DNA of 64,000 nt from Candidatus Thorarchaeota archaeon (GCA_016840385.1 JAEOSL010000004.1:40806-104805); one strand, 5' to 3'. Positions 16,273-26,335 are shown, numbered from the stretch's first letter. A program made the numbers and translations. The notes: generated by a model not told the origin, from the letters alone.

Positions 16273-19200
16273 CTATATGGCCTTCTTTCGAATAAAGAGG
16301 ATTCCTAAAACTACTAGAATGATAGCAGACATACCTACGCCAACAATACCGAGGATTGGGATACTACCTCCACCTGTAGGATTTCCAGTAGTCGTTGTTG
16401 TTGTCGTTGTTGAGGTTGTAGTAGTAGTAGTTACTTCAATGACTGTCACAGTAACATTATCAGAAACCATATTCCCGCTAGCATCAGAGAAACGAATTTC
16501 GACAGTATGAGTTCCTATAGATAATCCATCGACGGAGATTACTATGGGAACCGAAGTAGTCCACGTATTCGTAGCAGTATGCGTATCATCAATGAAAATG
16601 GAATAATTGCCTGAATCAGGATCGGTGGCAATCCAACTGATAGAGTGTCCAGTTGTACCCAAATTATATTGAATATCATCTGGAGAAGAGATTAATTCAG
16701 GTGAAATAGTATCTTGAACTCCAATCACTATCCCAGCTATCTTCTGATTATTTGACGAATCTGCAAAGAATATCTGGAAACTATGATTACCAAGAGAAAG
16801 ACCATCTATAGAAACACTCACAACAGAATCATTGCTCCAAATACCCGAAATCCAATAACTACCTTCGATATACACCGTATAGTTATCCGGGAGTAAATCA
16901 GTCGCTGTCCAGTTTACTACATTTCCTACAGAACCAAACTCAAGGACAATGTCGTTCTGTGAGGCAATTATAGGAGATATTGTATCAAACACGGTAATGA
17001 ATACCGAGTCGTTCACCATATTCCCACTATTATCAAAGAATACTACAGTGATGTTGTTATATCCAAGAGATAGCCCATCTATATCTAGGAGTACCGTACC
17101 GTTAGTATAGGACAATTGCTCGCTAAATTGTGAGTTGATTATAACATTGAAAACACTAGGATCAAGCTCACTCAATGTCCAATTAAGGTAATTACTAGTT
17201 GCACCAAATTCAATGGTATCATCATCAGGAAATTCACCAATACTTGGAGATGTTGTATCAATTATTGTTAGATTGATGGAGCGCGTAACCAAATTTCCAG
17301 AGGAGTCGGAAAATACGACTGTAACATTGTAAAGACCCGGCATGTAACTATCGACATTCAGCTCTGTTCCAGTATTGCTTACCCAAGGATTTGACATATC
17401 TAATGAGTCGTTGAAATATGCATCATAAGTTCCTGCAGCCAGATCGTAAACGGTCCAGGAAAGCACATTGTCATGAGGCCCAAGCTCAAAGATCTGATTT
17501 GTTTCTTCAATAACGAGAGTGGGGTTAACAGTATCTTCAACTGTCATATAGAATAGATATCGAGCTTCGTGTCCTGCTGTATCAAGGACAACTAGATAGA
17601 GAGGATGTTCTCCAACACCAAATTGTACGCTACCATCATAGAAGAACAGACCCTCAATTGTGTCGTTGGACCAGAATGTAGGATCACTCATCTCAAATCC
17701 CATCCATTCAATATAGGCATAATCTGGATTTGAATCGTATGCTGAGAAACTGAGTTCCGGAGGAGGATCAAAGCTGAGCTCTACCGTGAAGTTAGAAGGT
17801 AAAACACCGAGACGGGGGGCATTAGTATCAATGCTGAATGTATTCGATGTTACTTGAACTGAGTTGTTAACAGAGTCTGTTGTGATTAGTCTTACTTGAT
17901 AGTTAGTTCCCTCAAAAAGAGCTGAAGCATTCCAAGAATAGCTAGAGTTTGTCAGATCTCCGACAATGAAGTACCAGTTAGTACCTGTGTTGTTGCTGTA
18001 GTATAACGAGTAGAACAAAGAATGATCATCTGAATCATATCCAGAGTTCCATGTGATCGTGATATCTTCAGTATACATAACGGATGCTTCAGGTATCAGT
18101 ATCATTGCAGGCAACAAAAAATGCACCATCGATGGATTTAGCGGGGATGCTGCAGGATTATTATCTCGAGTATCAAAATCCAATGAATAATAATAATTGA
18201 GTTGGTCCCAGTCATCAAAATAATTTCCATCCCAGATGTTTCCGTATGCTGGAGGATTTGAATCAGTACCATGCGCTGTGTTTGTGATGAAGTCATTCCA
18301 CTTGACTTGAACCGATTGGGCGGTTGCATCAAGATGCACGCCATAAACTCCATTGGACAAGATAGTATTGTTGTAAATCAGATTGCCACTGCTAGTTTCC
18401 ATAAATGGGCTCTCACTGTAGATCCCATATTGAGCATTATTGGAAATCGTATTCAGTAGTATAGTGTTGCTATCGGCATTGTATAGTCTAATCCCGTCTG
18501 TGCTGTTGTCGATTAGATTGATTTCAATTGAGTTTATATTTGCAGTATCGATGAAAACACCAACATCACTGTTTGAGATTATATTTTGACGAATTGAATT
18601 TTCATCACTCGCAAGCCAAATTCCATAACCTAGACTATCGTGTATTGTATTGTTGTGGAGGAAATTCATTGAACTTCCTGCCTGAACTACAATTCCATGA
18701 AGCTTGTTTGCAAAAAGTGTGTTGTTTGCAATTATGTTAACAGTGGAAGCTACTAAGTGTAATCCTTTAAGATCATTATTTTCAAACGTATTATCTGTGA
18801 TAAAGAGCCCATCTGTACTATCTAGCGAAAGACCTGTGTCAGTATTGTTAGAAAAGACATTGCCGATAACATGACCTCCGTCTGAGATTGGTAATGATAG
18901 TCCGATTGAATTGTTTGCAAAGATATTGAATGATATATTGTGTTGATTTGTGCTAATTACATAGGCACCAGCTAATGAATGATATTTGACAGTGTTGTTG
19001 TAGATCTTGCCTTTGAATCCGGTATCCAGATAGATTCCATACTGACCATTATTGATGATTTGATTATAGGCAATAACAGGGTAGGAAGTTGGATCGATGT
19101 TTATTCCACGTAGTCCACTATTGATTATCGTGTTATTTGTAATCGTTAGGTAATACGATGTTGTAGAATCAAATCCATAGTTTGTTGCATTTTCAATTCT

Positions 19201-20577
19201 ATTTCCTTCAAATGTGTTAGAGTGTGAGGTTGTTTGTAATTGAATACCTTGATCTTGAAATTGAAGCACATTCATGTTCAAAGTGTTGTTTGTGGATGAA
19301 GAATGGAGATAGAGTCCAGTAGTTCCCCCAACAATCTCATTATCATAGATCGCGTTGAGTGACGAAGTCAGCAAATGTACACCCATATTGCTAACACCAG
19401 TCATATTGTTACCGTAGAGCGTATTCTGACTAGATTGATACATGTAAATGGCATTATCAACATCGGTCACATTGTTACTATAGATCGTATTGTTACCAGT
19501 TTTGTAAATGAACAAGGCATTTGCTGAAAATGAATCGATTATCACGTCTGAAATATTGTTTCGATAGATGGCATTCCATTGTGAACTTTCAGAAGAGATA
19601 CCTTGAGTCGTATTAGAAATCGAATTATCGAAAACCGTGTTATTATCAGCATATGAAAGACGAATGCTAAGAGTAACATTAGCAATTTCATTCCCGCTAA
19701 TGGTATTATTATGTGAATACGAGCTCACAAAGATTCCAGCAACTCCAGGACCTGCTGAATCATGAATAACATTATTTCTAATCAAATTAAGATATGAATA
19801 GAAACCTCCAGATTGTGTAACATAGATACTATACAGTGATGTCTGGGTAAAGTAATTGGAACTGATTTCATTATGATATGAAGCCATCACGTATACTCCA
19901 TATGCAGTTCCAAAGAATGTGTTATTGTACACTGTAGTATAGAAGGTCGATACGCTGTAAAGTAATACAGCTGTGTCCCCGGGATTGAAGTAATTATCGA
20001 CAATGCTATTGTTGTTTCCTGAGGTGATGGATATCCCAGTAAAGGAAGTAAAGTGATTTGTCTGAATTGAAGTAAAGTTTACACCATTGAAACTTACTCC
20101 AACATCTGTTTTGTCAAAGTAGTTGTTAGTTATGTTGGCATTTGTTACATTGCTTAGATTGATTCCATTGTAATTATCTGTTGGTACGAAAAAGAAATTC
20201 CCTTCAATTTTGAAGTATAGGTCAGTATTGCTTATCGAAATCAGCACACCTGCTGTAGAAGTGAAATTATATCCTGTGATTTCGATTGGGTCTGATTCGA
20301 TACCAGATCCATTCCAAGATTCTGTAGTTTTCTGAGATAGTAACTCGCCGTTGCTAGTTATTGTGATGCGAGGGTGATCAGTGTAGGTATTTCCCGAGAT
20401 ATCCGTAGGTTCGGGGTAGGAGGTACTTACAATATGCGAAGACTGCAGATTGATTTTTGAAGAGTCTATGGTTGAATCATCTAGAGATTCGATATTGTTT
20501 GTTGGCACCACCGGTGAAGTGAATACTGGTAGTAGAAACACACACAAGATTAGGACTGATAGGTATCGGCGTAGCAT
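16273..20577 (-). CDS. Giant cell-surface beta-helix protein with Ig-like repeats and C-terminal anchor
   Basis: About 1434 residues. An N-terminal signal sequence (LSVLILCVFLLPVF) is followed by a long right-handed parallel beta-helix of NosD/pectate-lyase type. This has many NxI/NxF turns such as NNTIYSNNVTDVDNAIY and runs to about residue 840. Then come about six Ig/HYR-like repeats of about 90 residues with the recurring theme SGNMV..SV.ITVFDT.SP and DGLSLG. A Thr-rich linker (about 1388-1402) leads to a single TM helix and KK tail. It is exported and anchored with most of the chain outside, and Asn-x-Ser/Thr sites are abundant. A role in adhesion, S-layer or polysaccharide binding is an inference. 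TTG at 20580 directly before ATG 20577 is an alternative start. Confidence 0.88.
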   Translation of the reverse strand: MLRRYLSVLILCVFLLPVFTSPVVPTNNIESLDDSTIDSSKINLQSSHIVSTSYPEPTDISGNTYTDHPRITITSNGELLSQKTTESWNGSGIESDPIEITGYNFTSTAGVLISISNTDLYFKIEGNFFFVPTDNYNGINLSNVTNANITNNYFDKTDVGVSFNGVNFTSIQTNHFTSFTGISITSGNNNSIVDNYFNPGDTAVLLYSVSTFYTTVYNNTFFGTAYGVYVMASYHNEISSNYFTQTSLYSIYVTQSGGFYSYLNLIRNNVIHDSAGPGVAGIFVSSYSHNNTISGNEIANVTLSIRLSYADNNTVFDNSISNTTQGISSESSQWNAIYRNNISDVIIDSFSANALFIYKTGNNTIYSNNVTDVDNAIYMYQSSQNTLYGNNMTGVSNMGVHLLTSSLNAIYDNEIVGGTTGLYLHSSSTNNTLNMNVLQFQDQGIQLQTTSHSNTFEGNRIENATNYGFDSTTSYYLTITNNTIINSGLRGINIDPTSYPVIAYNQIINNGQYGIYLDTGFKGKIYNNTVKYHSLAGAYVISTNQHNISFNIFANNSIGLSLPISDGGHVIGNVFSNNTDTGLSLDSTDGLFITDNTFENNDLKGLHLVASTVNIIANNTLFANKLHGIVVQAGSSMNFLHNNTIHDSLGYGIWLASDENSIRQNIISNSDVGVFIDTANINSIEINLIDNSTDGIRLYNADSNTILLNTISNNAQYGIYSESPFMETSSGNLIYNNTILSNGVYGVHLDATAQSVQVKWNDFITNTAHGTDSNPPAYGNIWDGNYFDDWDQLNYYYSLDFDTRDNNPAASPLNPSMVHFLLPAMILIPEASVMYTEDITITWNSGYDSDDHSLFYSLYYSNNTGTNWYFIVGDLTNSSYSWNASALFEGTNYQVRLITTDSVNNSVQVTSNTFSIDTNAPRLGVLPSNFTVELSFDPPPELSFSAYDSNPDYAYIEWMGFEMSDPTFWSNDTIEGLFFYDGSVQFGVGEHPLYLVVLDTAGHEARYLFYMTVEDTVNPTLVIEETNQIFELGPHDNVLSWTVYDLAAGTYDAYFNDSLDMSNPWVSNTGTELNVDSYMPGLYNVTVVFSDSSGNLVTRSINLTIIDTTSPSIGEFPDDDTIEFGATSNYLNWTLSELDPSVFNVIINSQFSEQLSYTNGTVLLDIDGLSLGYNNITVVFFDNSGNMVNDSVFITVFDTISPIIASQNDIVLEFGSVGNVVNWTATDLLPDNYTVYIEGSYWISGIWSNDSVVSVSIDGLSLGNHSFQIFFADSSNNQKIAGIVIGVQDTISPELISSPDDIQYNLGTTGHSISWIATDPDSGNYSIFIDDTHTATNTWTTSVPIVISVDGLSIGTHTVEIRFSDASGNMVSDNVTVTVIEVTTTTTTSTTTTTTTTGNPTGGGSIPILGIVGVGMSAIILVVLGILFIRKKAI

Positions 20578-20777
20578 CAATGAATCCTCAGGTAAAATTT
20601 GTAGTTATTGGAGTCGATATGGTTTTAGAATGGAAGTTAAGCGTTTCATGCACCTATATAATAATTACTTAATGAAACAAAACAATGTGGTATTGGTTAA
20701 GTATTGAAAAGCAAAGTCTGCTTCAGAGATTGCGATTGTGGAAAACTAAATATCACCAGATTACGGAGCACCGCTGA

Positions 20778-21863
20778 GTGGTGCAGGATAGAATGATTGA
20801 CAGCTGGTTGCAAACCGCACTGGAAGAGACCTCAATTCATTATGGATTCCTAGTAGACAAACTCGTGAAACTCGGGGGAGGATTCGAAAACAAGATGTTC
20901 GGATTCGATGATCCGGAAAATAGACTCGTCATACGGGTAACACCGCCAGGTCATAAGACACTAGCTGAAGTGAAAGCAGAAATAGACTGGTTAGCATACC
21001 TATCCAAGCATGATGCACCAGTTGTGCATGTGATCCCTTCTCAGAACGACAACATTGTTGAAACAGTGGATACAGATGCAGGAGCGATCTCCGTTGTTTC
21101 CTTTGAATGGGCACCAGGTCGTCTCGTGACAAAAGAAGATTTCTCACCAGAGCTGTTCCATACATGGGGAGAAGCAGTAGGGTTAATGCATAGACTTACC
21201 AAAGACTACAAACCATCATCAAAAACAACAGGGAGAATACAGTGGTTTGATGATGAATATTTGGACCGTGCGCTAATTCCATCAGACCAAGACATTGTGC
21301 TTGAACGATTTGACACGCTCATTAAATACTTCAAGGATCAACCAACTTCTCAGGATTCATTTGGACTCATTCATCAGGATGTGCACCATGCCAACCTATT
21401 CCTTGATGGAAAACGGCTTACAGTCCTTGACTTTGATGATAGTGTATACGGTTTCTTCGTCTTCGATATCGCTAACGCACTTGGATTTTCCATTTGGGAG
21501 AAACCAGAGAATAAGACTAATCGTGAGTTTGCAGACATCTATCTCAGGCATTTCATGATGGGATATGAGAAAGAGAATCATTTGGATGAATCGTGGAGGG
21601 AGGACTTGCCTAAGGCATTGAAATTGTTCGAGTTCATTCATTACAATGCATTCAACATGGATTATGACCTGGCTGGCAATGGATCCTTTGATGCTCTTGA
21701 TGAAGGGACTAAGCTGATCCTGAAGAAATACAGGCAGAGCATTGAGGAAGATCTGCCCTATATTGAAAACACATTCTGTCCATACCAGGTGATGTACATC
21801 ATTCGTAAGATTATCAAAAAACAAGAGCGCGAAGAGGGAATGAATCCCTCCGCGTTAAACTGA
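20778..21863 (+). CDS. APH/choline-kinase-like phosphotransferase
   Basis: A 361-residue soluble kinase-fold protein. Brenner-type motifs are present: HQDVHHANLFLDG (catalytic HxDxxxxN) and VLDFDDSVYGFFVFDIA (metal-binding DFD). The family phosphorylates aminoglycosides, homoserine, choline or similar small molecules; the substrate is unknown here. The last 15 residues (KKQEREEGMNPSALN) and the stop are encoded by the first copy of the dispersed hairpin repeat (21816-21879), so the natural C-terminus may have been replaced. The start is GTG at 20778. Confidence 0.84.
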   Translation: MVQDRMIDSWLQTALEETSIHYGFLVDKLVKLGGGFENKMFGFDDPENRLVIRVTPPGHKTLAEVKAEIDWLAYLSKHDAPVVHVIPSQNDNIVETVDTDAGAISVVSFEWAPGRLVTKEDFSPELFHTWGEAVGLMHRLTKDYKPSSKTTGRIQWFDDEYLDRALIPSDQDIVLERFDTLIKYFKDQPTSQDSFGLIHQDVHHANLFLDGKRLTVLDFDDSVYGFFVFDIANALGFSIWEKPENKTNREFADIYLRHFMMGYEKENHLDESWREDLPKALKLFEFIHYNAFNMDYDLAGNGSFDALDEGTKLILKKYRQSIEEDLPYIENTFCPYQVMYIIRKIIKKQEREEGMNPSALN

Positions 21864-21879
21864 GTGTATACTAGATACA
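21816..21879 (-). repeat. Actin-tail/hairpin repeat, copy A (truncated)
   Basis: It begins with aaaaaacaagag, then hairpin arms gcgaagaggga / tccctccgc, then gttaaactgagtgtatactagataca. It breaks off after the first bases of the actin-derived part. It encodes the C-terminus of the upstream kinase gene. Confidence 0.8.
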
Positions 21880-21939
21880 ACTGGGAAAAATAATGAGTCA
21901 GTAGCAGTTCTTAATAGCGAATTTGGGTCTTAAACACAA

Positions 21940-23478
21940 GTGATTCTCTTGCGTAGAAACAAGTACACTCTATTACTATTGATAATTCTCGCTAGTCCGA
22001 TTCCAGCACTTTTCATGGACAATACGGCTACTGAGATCTCTCCTGTACAAGTAAGTCTTCCATCTAATGGGGTAACTCCTTTTGACAGAGGACCAACCGT
22101 GAATCTGGTAACTACAGATTCAGCAGTGATATTTTGGAGAACTGATGGTCTCACCAATGCCACAGTTAGTTATGGTTTCAACACTTCGCTATTGGAAAGT
22201 GAAACGAACACAACACTTGACACTGACCATTATGTCAGTTTGACTGGTTTGGATATTGACACCAAGTATTACTATCGAGCAAGTTCAAACGAGATGCAGA
22301 GTCCAATTTACAGCTTCTTAACAGCACCTGCTGACGGCGATGAGTTCAAGATGATAATCGTTGGAGATAATCGTCCGCGAACAACAATTGCACAACCACC
22401 AGAATGGGATCAGATTGCTCAGATGATAGCTGCTGAAGAACCCCACATAGTCATAATGACTGGAGACTATGTAAGAGATGTAGATGAAGATCATACAGCT
22501 AATCTACTTGCCTGGGATTATTTCACAAACATAAGTGACGTTATTGGACATTATGCTCCAATCTACGCAGTAGCTGGGAACCATGACAAAGCGAGAGGTG
22601 GTGGACCGCTAAAGTTGGATTACTTCTTTGATGCATTCGTCCAGTATGATGAACCTTCACCTTACTACTCATTTGATTATGCAGGAGTACACATAACTTG
22701 CTTATTTACATATGAGCTTGGATTTGATTCAAGAATAGTTGGAGATCAACTCACTTGGCTTGAGAATGATCTTGCCACAACAAACAAAGCTATGAAATTC
22801 GTCGTTGCACATACTCCCATGTACCCACAAGTGCACATCGATGACTCACTCAACATATTTCCGGAAGAGCGAGATGCACTTCAGACCCTTTTCAAGGAAC
22901 ATAATGTTTCACTGGTCATTTCTGGACATGATCATCTATTTGACAGGTTAACTGTGAATGGTCTAACTCAAATCATATCAGGTGGCGGTGGAGCCCCACT
23001 CTATGACCATCCCTTCTGGGGTGGAGGATACCATCACTATGTCAGGTCATACGTGAATAGTGGTCACATCAATATCTCTGCAGTAAAAATTGATGGAGTT
23101 GTAGCAGAAACTTATGAACTGCCATACGATGGTCCAATAGAAATCAGGCATCGAATTATCCCAAGTGGTAGTACTAAGTCAGTTGGAACAATGCCAATCA
23201 TCTACTTCAGTGAAGTGCCTGCAGAGAAATACTTCTCATGGGATTCAGGAGAGAATCAAACTGAATTGACTGGGATTCCAAACTCAAATGGAAACCACAC
23301 CTTGGATGTGTATGCTCGGAATGCAGATGATGTATGGAGCCACGAGTCCTATTTCTTCATAGCTACTGGAGCAACAGCATCCACTGGTGAACCGATTGAC
23401 CCTCTGCTTATCTTCGGTGGAGTTGCGGTAGCAGGGGTCGTTGTTGTTGTTGCGGTCATAGTGTTGAAAAAACGATAA
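21940..23478 (+). CDS. Membrane-anchored metallophosphoesterase (purple-acid-phosphatase-like)
   Basis: A 512-residue exported protein with a signal sequence (LLLLIILASPIPALF), an N-terminal fibronectin-like domain (about 45-125) and a calcineurin-type phosphoesterase. Metal motifs are DNRPRT (first Asp), MTGDYVRD, GNHDKARG, HTPMYPQ and SGHDHLFDR. A C-terminal Ig-like region is followed by one TM helix and a KKR tail. The catalytic domain faces outside. The GTG start at 21940 gives MILLRRNKY before the hydrophobic core. The gene occupies the whole segment between repeat copies A and B. Confidence 0.87.
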   Translation: MILLRRNKYTLLLLIILASPIPALFMDNTATEISPVQVSLPSNGVTPFDRGPTVNLVTTDSAVIFWRTDGLTNATVSYGFNTSLLESETNTTLDTDHYVSLTGLDIDTKYYYRASSNEMQSPIYSFLTAPADGDEFKMIIVGDNRPRTTIAQPPEWDQIAQMIAAEEPHIVIMTGDYVRDVDEDHTANLLAWDYFTNISDVIGHYAPIYAVAGNHDKARGGGPLKLDYFFDAFVQYDEPSPYYSFDYAGVHITCLFTYELGFDSRIVGDQLTWLENDLATTNKAMKFVVAHTPMYPQVHIDDSLNIFPEERDALQTLFKEHNVSLVISGHDHLFDRLTVNGLTQIISGGGGAPLYDHPFWGGGYHHYVRSYVNSGHINISAVKIDGVVAETYELPYDGPIEIRHRIIPSGSTKSVGTMPIIYFSEVPAEKYFSWDSGENQTELTGIPNSNGNHTLDVYARNADDVWSHESYFFIATGATASTGEPIDPLLIFGGVAVAGVVVVVAVIVLKKR

Positions 23479-23484
23479 CAAATC

Positions 23485-23581
23485 AAAACAAGAGAGCGAA
23501 GAGGGAAAAGCCCCTCTTCGTTAAACTGAGAATGTACTAGATACAGCGGTGAGTAACTTCGGGTCCGACTTCTTCGAACTC
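23485..23581 (-). repeat. Actin-tail/hairpin repeat, copy B
   Basis: aaaacaagag, hairpin gcgaagaggg aaaag cccctcttcg, ttaaactgag, then a segment matching the last codons of the actin gene with a few mismatches, up to cgaactc. It lies three-prime of the metallophosphatase gene and also three-prime of the opposing gene at 23601-24080. Confidence 0.85.
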
Positions 23582-23600
23582 CCAACATTGAGTTCATCTA

Positions 23601-24080
23601 TTAATTCTCTAGTTTTATTTCTTCGACCTCAACCAAGGAATCAGGAGAAACATCCTGAAATCGTCCCTTTGCATTTCGTATCTCCACAGTTCCATCTTCT
23701 TCTAGCCTTTCGACATAGCGGCCGTCTTGCTGTCCCCATACACCTACATCTGTGTACTCGCGTAAATAGTATGTCTTTACAAGCGCCCACTCTTCAAGGT
23801 CTTCAGGACGAGCTGCTTTTGCAGGTGCTGAGTCCGTCTTTCCTATCCAGTCATACCATGTGTGAGCCTGATACGGATCCCCACCGACTCCACTTGTTCG
23901 ATCCATAGTACTTCCTTCATAAACTAAGCGGACTTTAATCCATAACCAAATGCCCACAGCATGTGTAGTTGTTGTTCCGTCAGGTGGACCGTCATCAGTA
24001 AAATTACCCGGTGGGGAGATTCCTGATAAATCCTCCAACTTCTTGAGCAAAAATCCATGAAGTTCAGTTGTATCAATCAT
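23601..24080 (-). CDS. Unknown soluble protein in repeat segment B-C
   Basis: A 159-residue protein when started at the ATG 24080 (MIDTTELHGFLL); a TTG at 24110 would add ten residues. It has no signal sequence or membrane helix and is rich in Trp, Asp and Gly (GGDPYQAHTWYDWIGK, LREYTDVGVWGQQDGRYVERL). No family recognised. It is the only gene in its repeat-bounded segment and the only one of the five on the minus strand. It ends 20 bases before copy B. Confidence 0.6.
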   Translation of the reverse strand: MIDTTELHGFLLKKLEDLSGISPPGNFTDDGPPDGTTTTHAVGIWLWIKVRLVYEGSTMDRTSGVGGDPYQAHTWYDWIGKTDSAPAKAARPEDLEEWALVKTYYLREYTDVGVWGQQDGRYVERLEEDGTVEIRNAKGRFQDVSPDSLVEVEEIKLEN

Positions 24081-24440
24081 TCTAACCACATCTGTTAACG
24101 TGCTAAACAATAAGATACGTTGGAGATAAATTGTTTGGAACTCCTAGGTTCATGTACTGTCATTGAACCAACTCAGATCAAAATCAGTTAAGAAAACGAA
24201 GAAGAAACAAAAGACGTAAAGAAGAGTAATCAATAGCAGGCGGAAGTTGTTGTATTATCGATAAAAACAAGAGAAAGAAGAGGGTAAAGTCCCTCTTCCT
24301 TAAACTGAGTGTATACTAGATACAGCGGTGTATCACTTCGGGTCCGACTTCTTCGAACTCTTTCTTGGAGAGAACTACAGTATAGCACGCAATTAATGAG
24401 ATTTATATCAATTACAATTCATTGGTAGTCGAGGGATTGG
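24081..24440. other. Intergenic stretch holding repeat copy C
   Basis: This 360-base gap lies between divergent genes. It holds an imperfect dyad, ggttca (24147-24152) with tgaacc (24164-24169), and repeat copy C at 24263-24367. The AT-rich stretch gatttatatcaat near 24400 is a likely promoter for the gene at 24441. No RNA gene was seen. Confidence 0.5.
24263..24367 (-). repeat. Actin-tail/hairpin repeat, copy C
   Basis: aaaaacaagag, hairpin gaagaggg taaag tccctcttc, ttaaactgagtgtatactagatacagcggtg and so on to cgaactctttcttg. It differs from the actin 3' end at only a few bases. It is not downstream of any gene on the plus strand, so it is not simply a terminator for its neighbour. Confidence 0.88.
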
Positions 24441-24974
24441 ATGAGTTCGTTTGGTAGATGGCAGGTAAAACTTGGAATTATAGGACTATGTTGCCTTCTG
24501 AGTCATCTACCTATAATCTCTTGCACGAGTCAAGCCCAATCTAGTGAAGGTCCCACCTTCTCAGATTATGGTGATTTTTACGCAGATTTCTTGAATGAGA
24601 GCGCAAGTGTATGGTTTCATGTGACTGTAAATGATTCAGATGGAGTTGATTTGGTCATTGGTAGTACGAAAGAGGTTTCTGAACACCTCTGGCACAATGT
24701 TACACTAATAGCGTCTGAGTCAGATCCGAACAGGTACTATGGTTATTATCCTGTGATCGTACCTAGTCCTGGGTTACTCGTCTTCGAAGTCAAATACTTC
24801 GCAGCTGACTCATTGGACAACTGGAATGTATCTGATACTGTTCACCATAATCTGAACAATATTGGGATGAGTTCACCAGATTTAGATCTCCCATTATTGG
24901 TGACTATTTCTGCAATTTGCGTGGCTGCAGTTGTTTTGATTGTCATCTTCTTCAGAATCAAACCAATGAAATAG
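24441..24974 (+). CDS. Small surface protein with signal peptide and C-terminal anchor
   Basis: A 177-residue protein with an N-terminal signal (KLGIIGLCCLLSHLPIISC), an extracellular domain of about 100 residues with a beta-sandwich look (ASVWFHVTVNDSDGVDLVIGS; LLVFEVKYFAADSLDNW) and one TM helix (DLPLLVTISAICVAAVVLIV) before a short basic tail. The Cys at the end of the signal could be a lipobox-like site, but spacing is weak. Unknown function. It is the sole gene between repeat copies C and D. Confidence 0.68.
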   Translation: MSSFGRWQVKLGIIGLCCLLSHLPIISCTSQAQSSEGPTFSDYGDFYADFLNESASVWFHVTVNDSDGVDLVIGSTKEVSEHLWHNVTLIASESDPNRYYGYYPVIVPSPGLLVFEVKYFAADSLDNWNVSDTVHHNLNNIGMSSPDLDLPLLVTISAICVAAVVLIVIFFRIKPMK

Positions 24975-25094
24975 TCACACAAGGAAATGTAGAGAGAGTG
25001 GAGGACTGTAGAGTTTTCAGATTTTATTCAGATAAATGAGAAACTCAAACTGATTATTTTTCGAATTCAAGATTGACGAGATGAATGATAAGGT

Positions 25095-25157
25095 AAAAAC
25101 AAGAGAAAGAAGAGGGAAAAGACCCTCTTTGTTACACTGTGTGGAAATATACTCGAT
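25095..25157 (-). repeat. Hairpin repeat, copy D (actin tail decayed)
   Basis: aaaaacaagag, hairpin gaagaggg aaaag accctcttt, gttacactgtgtg and a degenerate tatactcgat. The actin-coding part is no longer recognisable. Confidence 0.7.
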
Positions 25158-25244
25158 TGTGATTGTTAGAAATTCAGATGTGTTATTCAATACACAGAGG
25201 CGTTATTTAGCTCACATATATTACCCAGATGTGTTGTTTGGTTA

Positions 25245-26210
25245 GTGGTGGTTGTGATGAGGCGTTTCTCAGTAACATTATTACTCTTTGCTCTTCTATT
25301 TTCCAGCTTTTCCCTCGTTCTCCCTGTGAATACATCTGCTAATCCAATTTATATCACGTCAATTTTGTACGATTCTGGTGGTTTATTTTTAGGTGAAAAT
25401 GTGAGTATGCCTGAAGCTGAAGTGAGTATGGTCCTAGATCCCATTGTTGCGAAATCATTCAACCTGAGCAGTTTCTTCACACTGACCAGTGAAGTAAATC
25501 ATACTGTGCAGACAGCTTTTGCATATCCACAAGAATGGGATTTCTCCGGTTCAAAAACATCGAGATGTGAGTTTGATGTTAGATTTAATCAAGAAGAAAT
25601 CAATTTTGTGATTCTAACTTTTACACAAATTTTAGATATGTATAATGAATCAATTATTGATTCTAACAACTGGACCGTAGAAGATTGGATCTGGATTGAA
25701 GATCACCATTTTGCAGCTTTCAATCTGTCCTTTATCGAAAACACTTCAAATACACTAGAAGTCTACGGATCATCCCCGATTGAAATTCCAACTGGGGGTT
25801 ACAATGCATCCTATAACTTCCGATACTGTGTTGGTTCTGCTAGTAGCTGGGGGGAAGTAACGCATGAAACCATCAGAATCGATGTGAGAGCCTCAGTATC
25901 ACAAAACACGGTGTTAGATAATGGCAAACTCTATTGGGATTATATCAATTTCTTTCCGGAAACAGGATTCACCGAAACACAGAATCAAACTTGGACATCC
26001 GCAATATGGGAACTTGAGATGTTTCCGAATGATCAAAATATTACTCATGTCGGGTTCAATTCTCACTATTATGCATCTTGGACATGGAATCCACCAGTTC
26101 CAACAACCAATGAAGGGCTGTTTGAATTTGTAGTATTTGGTCTTCCGATGGCTGGAGTTACTATAATTGTAGTAGCAGTATTTGTCAGAAGAAGGAATTT
26201 CGCGAAATAG
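25245..26210 (+). CDS. Secreted/anchored surface protein of unknown function
   Basis: A 321-residue protein with a signal peptide (SVTLLLFALLFSSFSLVLP), an extracellular beta-rich body of about 260 residues with several N-x-S/T sites, and a C-terminal TM helix followed by RRRNFAK. The start may be GTG 25245 or ATG 25257; the second leaves a normal signal peptide (MRRFSVTLLL). No family recognised. The gene fills the segment between repeat copies D and E. Confidence 0.7.
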   Translation: MVVVMRRFSVTLLLFALLFSSFSLVLPVNTSANPIYITSILYDSGGLFLGENVSMPEAEVSMVLDPIVAKSFNLSSFFTLTSEVNHTVQTAFAYPQEWDFSGSKTSRCEFDVRFNQEEINFVILTFTQILDMYNESIIDSNNWTVEDWIWIEDHHFAAFNLSFIENTSNTLEVYGSSPIEIPTGGYNASYNFRYCVGSASSWGEVTHETIRIDVRASVSQNTVLDNGKLYWDYINFFPETGFTETQNQTWTSAIWELEMFPNDQNITHVGFNSHYYASWTWNPPVPTTNEGLFEFVVFGLPMAGVTIIVVAVFVRRRNFAK

Positions 26211-26226
26211 CAAGACAATGAGAGAG

Positions 26227-26335
26227 AAAAACAAGAGAAAGAAGGGGGCAGAATCGCCCACCTTCGTTAAACTGAGTGTATACTAGATACAGCGGTGAAT
26301 AACTTCGGGTCCGACTTCTTCGAACTCTTTCTTGC
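26227..26335 (-). repeat. Actin-tail/hairpin repeat, copy E (80 bases identical to the actin 3' end)
   Basis: Bases 26256-26335 read identically to 27420-27499, which is half of the hairpin, the spacer and the last 16 codons plus stop of the actin gene. The hairpin (gaagggggc agaat cgcccaccttc) shows paired changes relative to copies B and C, so base pairing is kept. Confidence 0.93.

Noticed and set aside
16385..16435. Microsatellite of gtt/gta units
   Set aside because: It encodes the Thr-rich stalk before the membrane anchor of the beta-helix protein on the minus strand.
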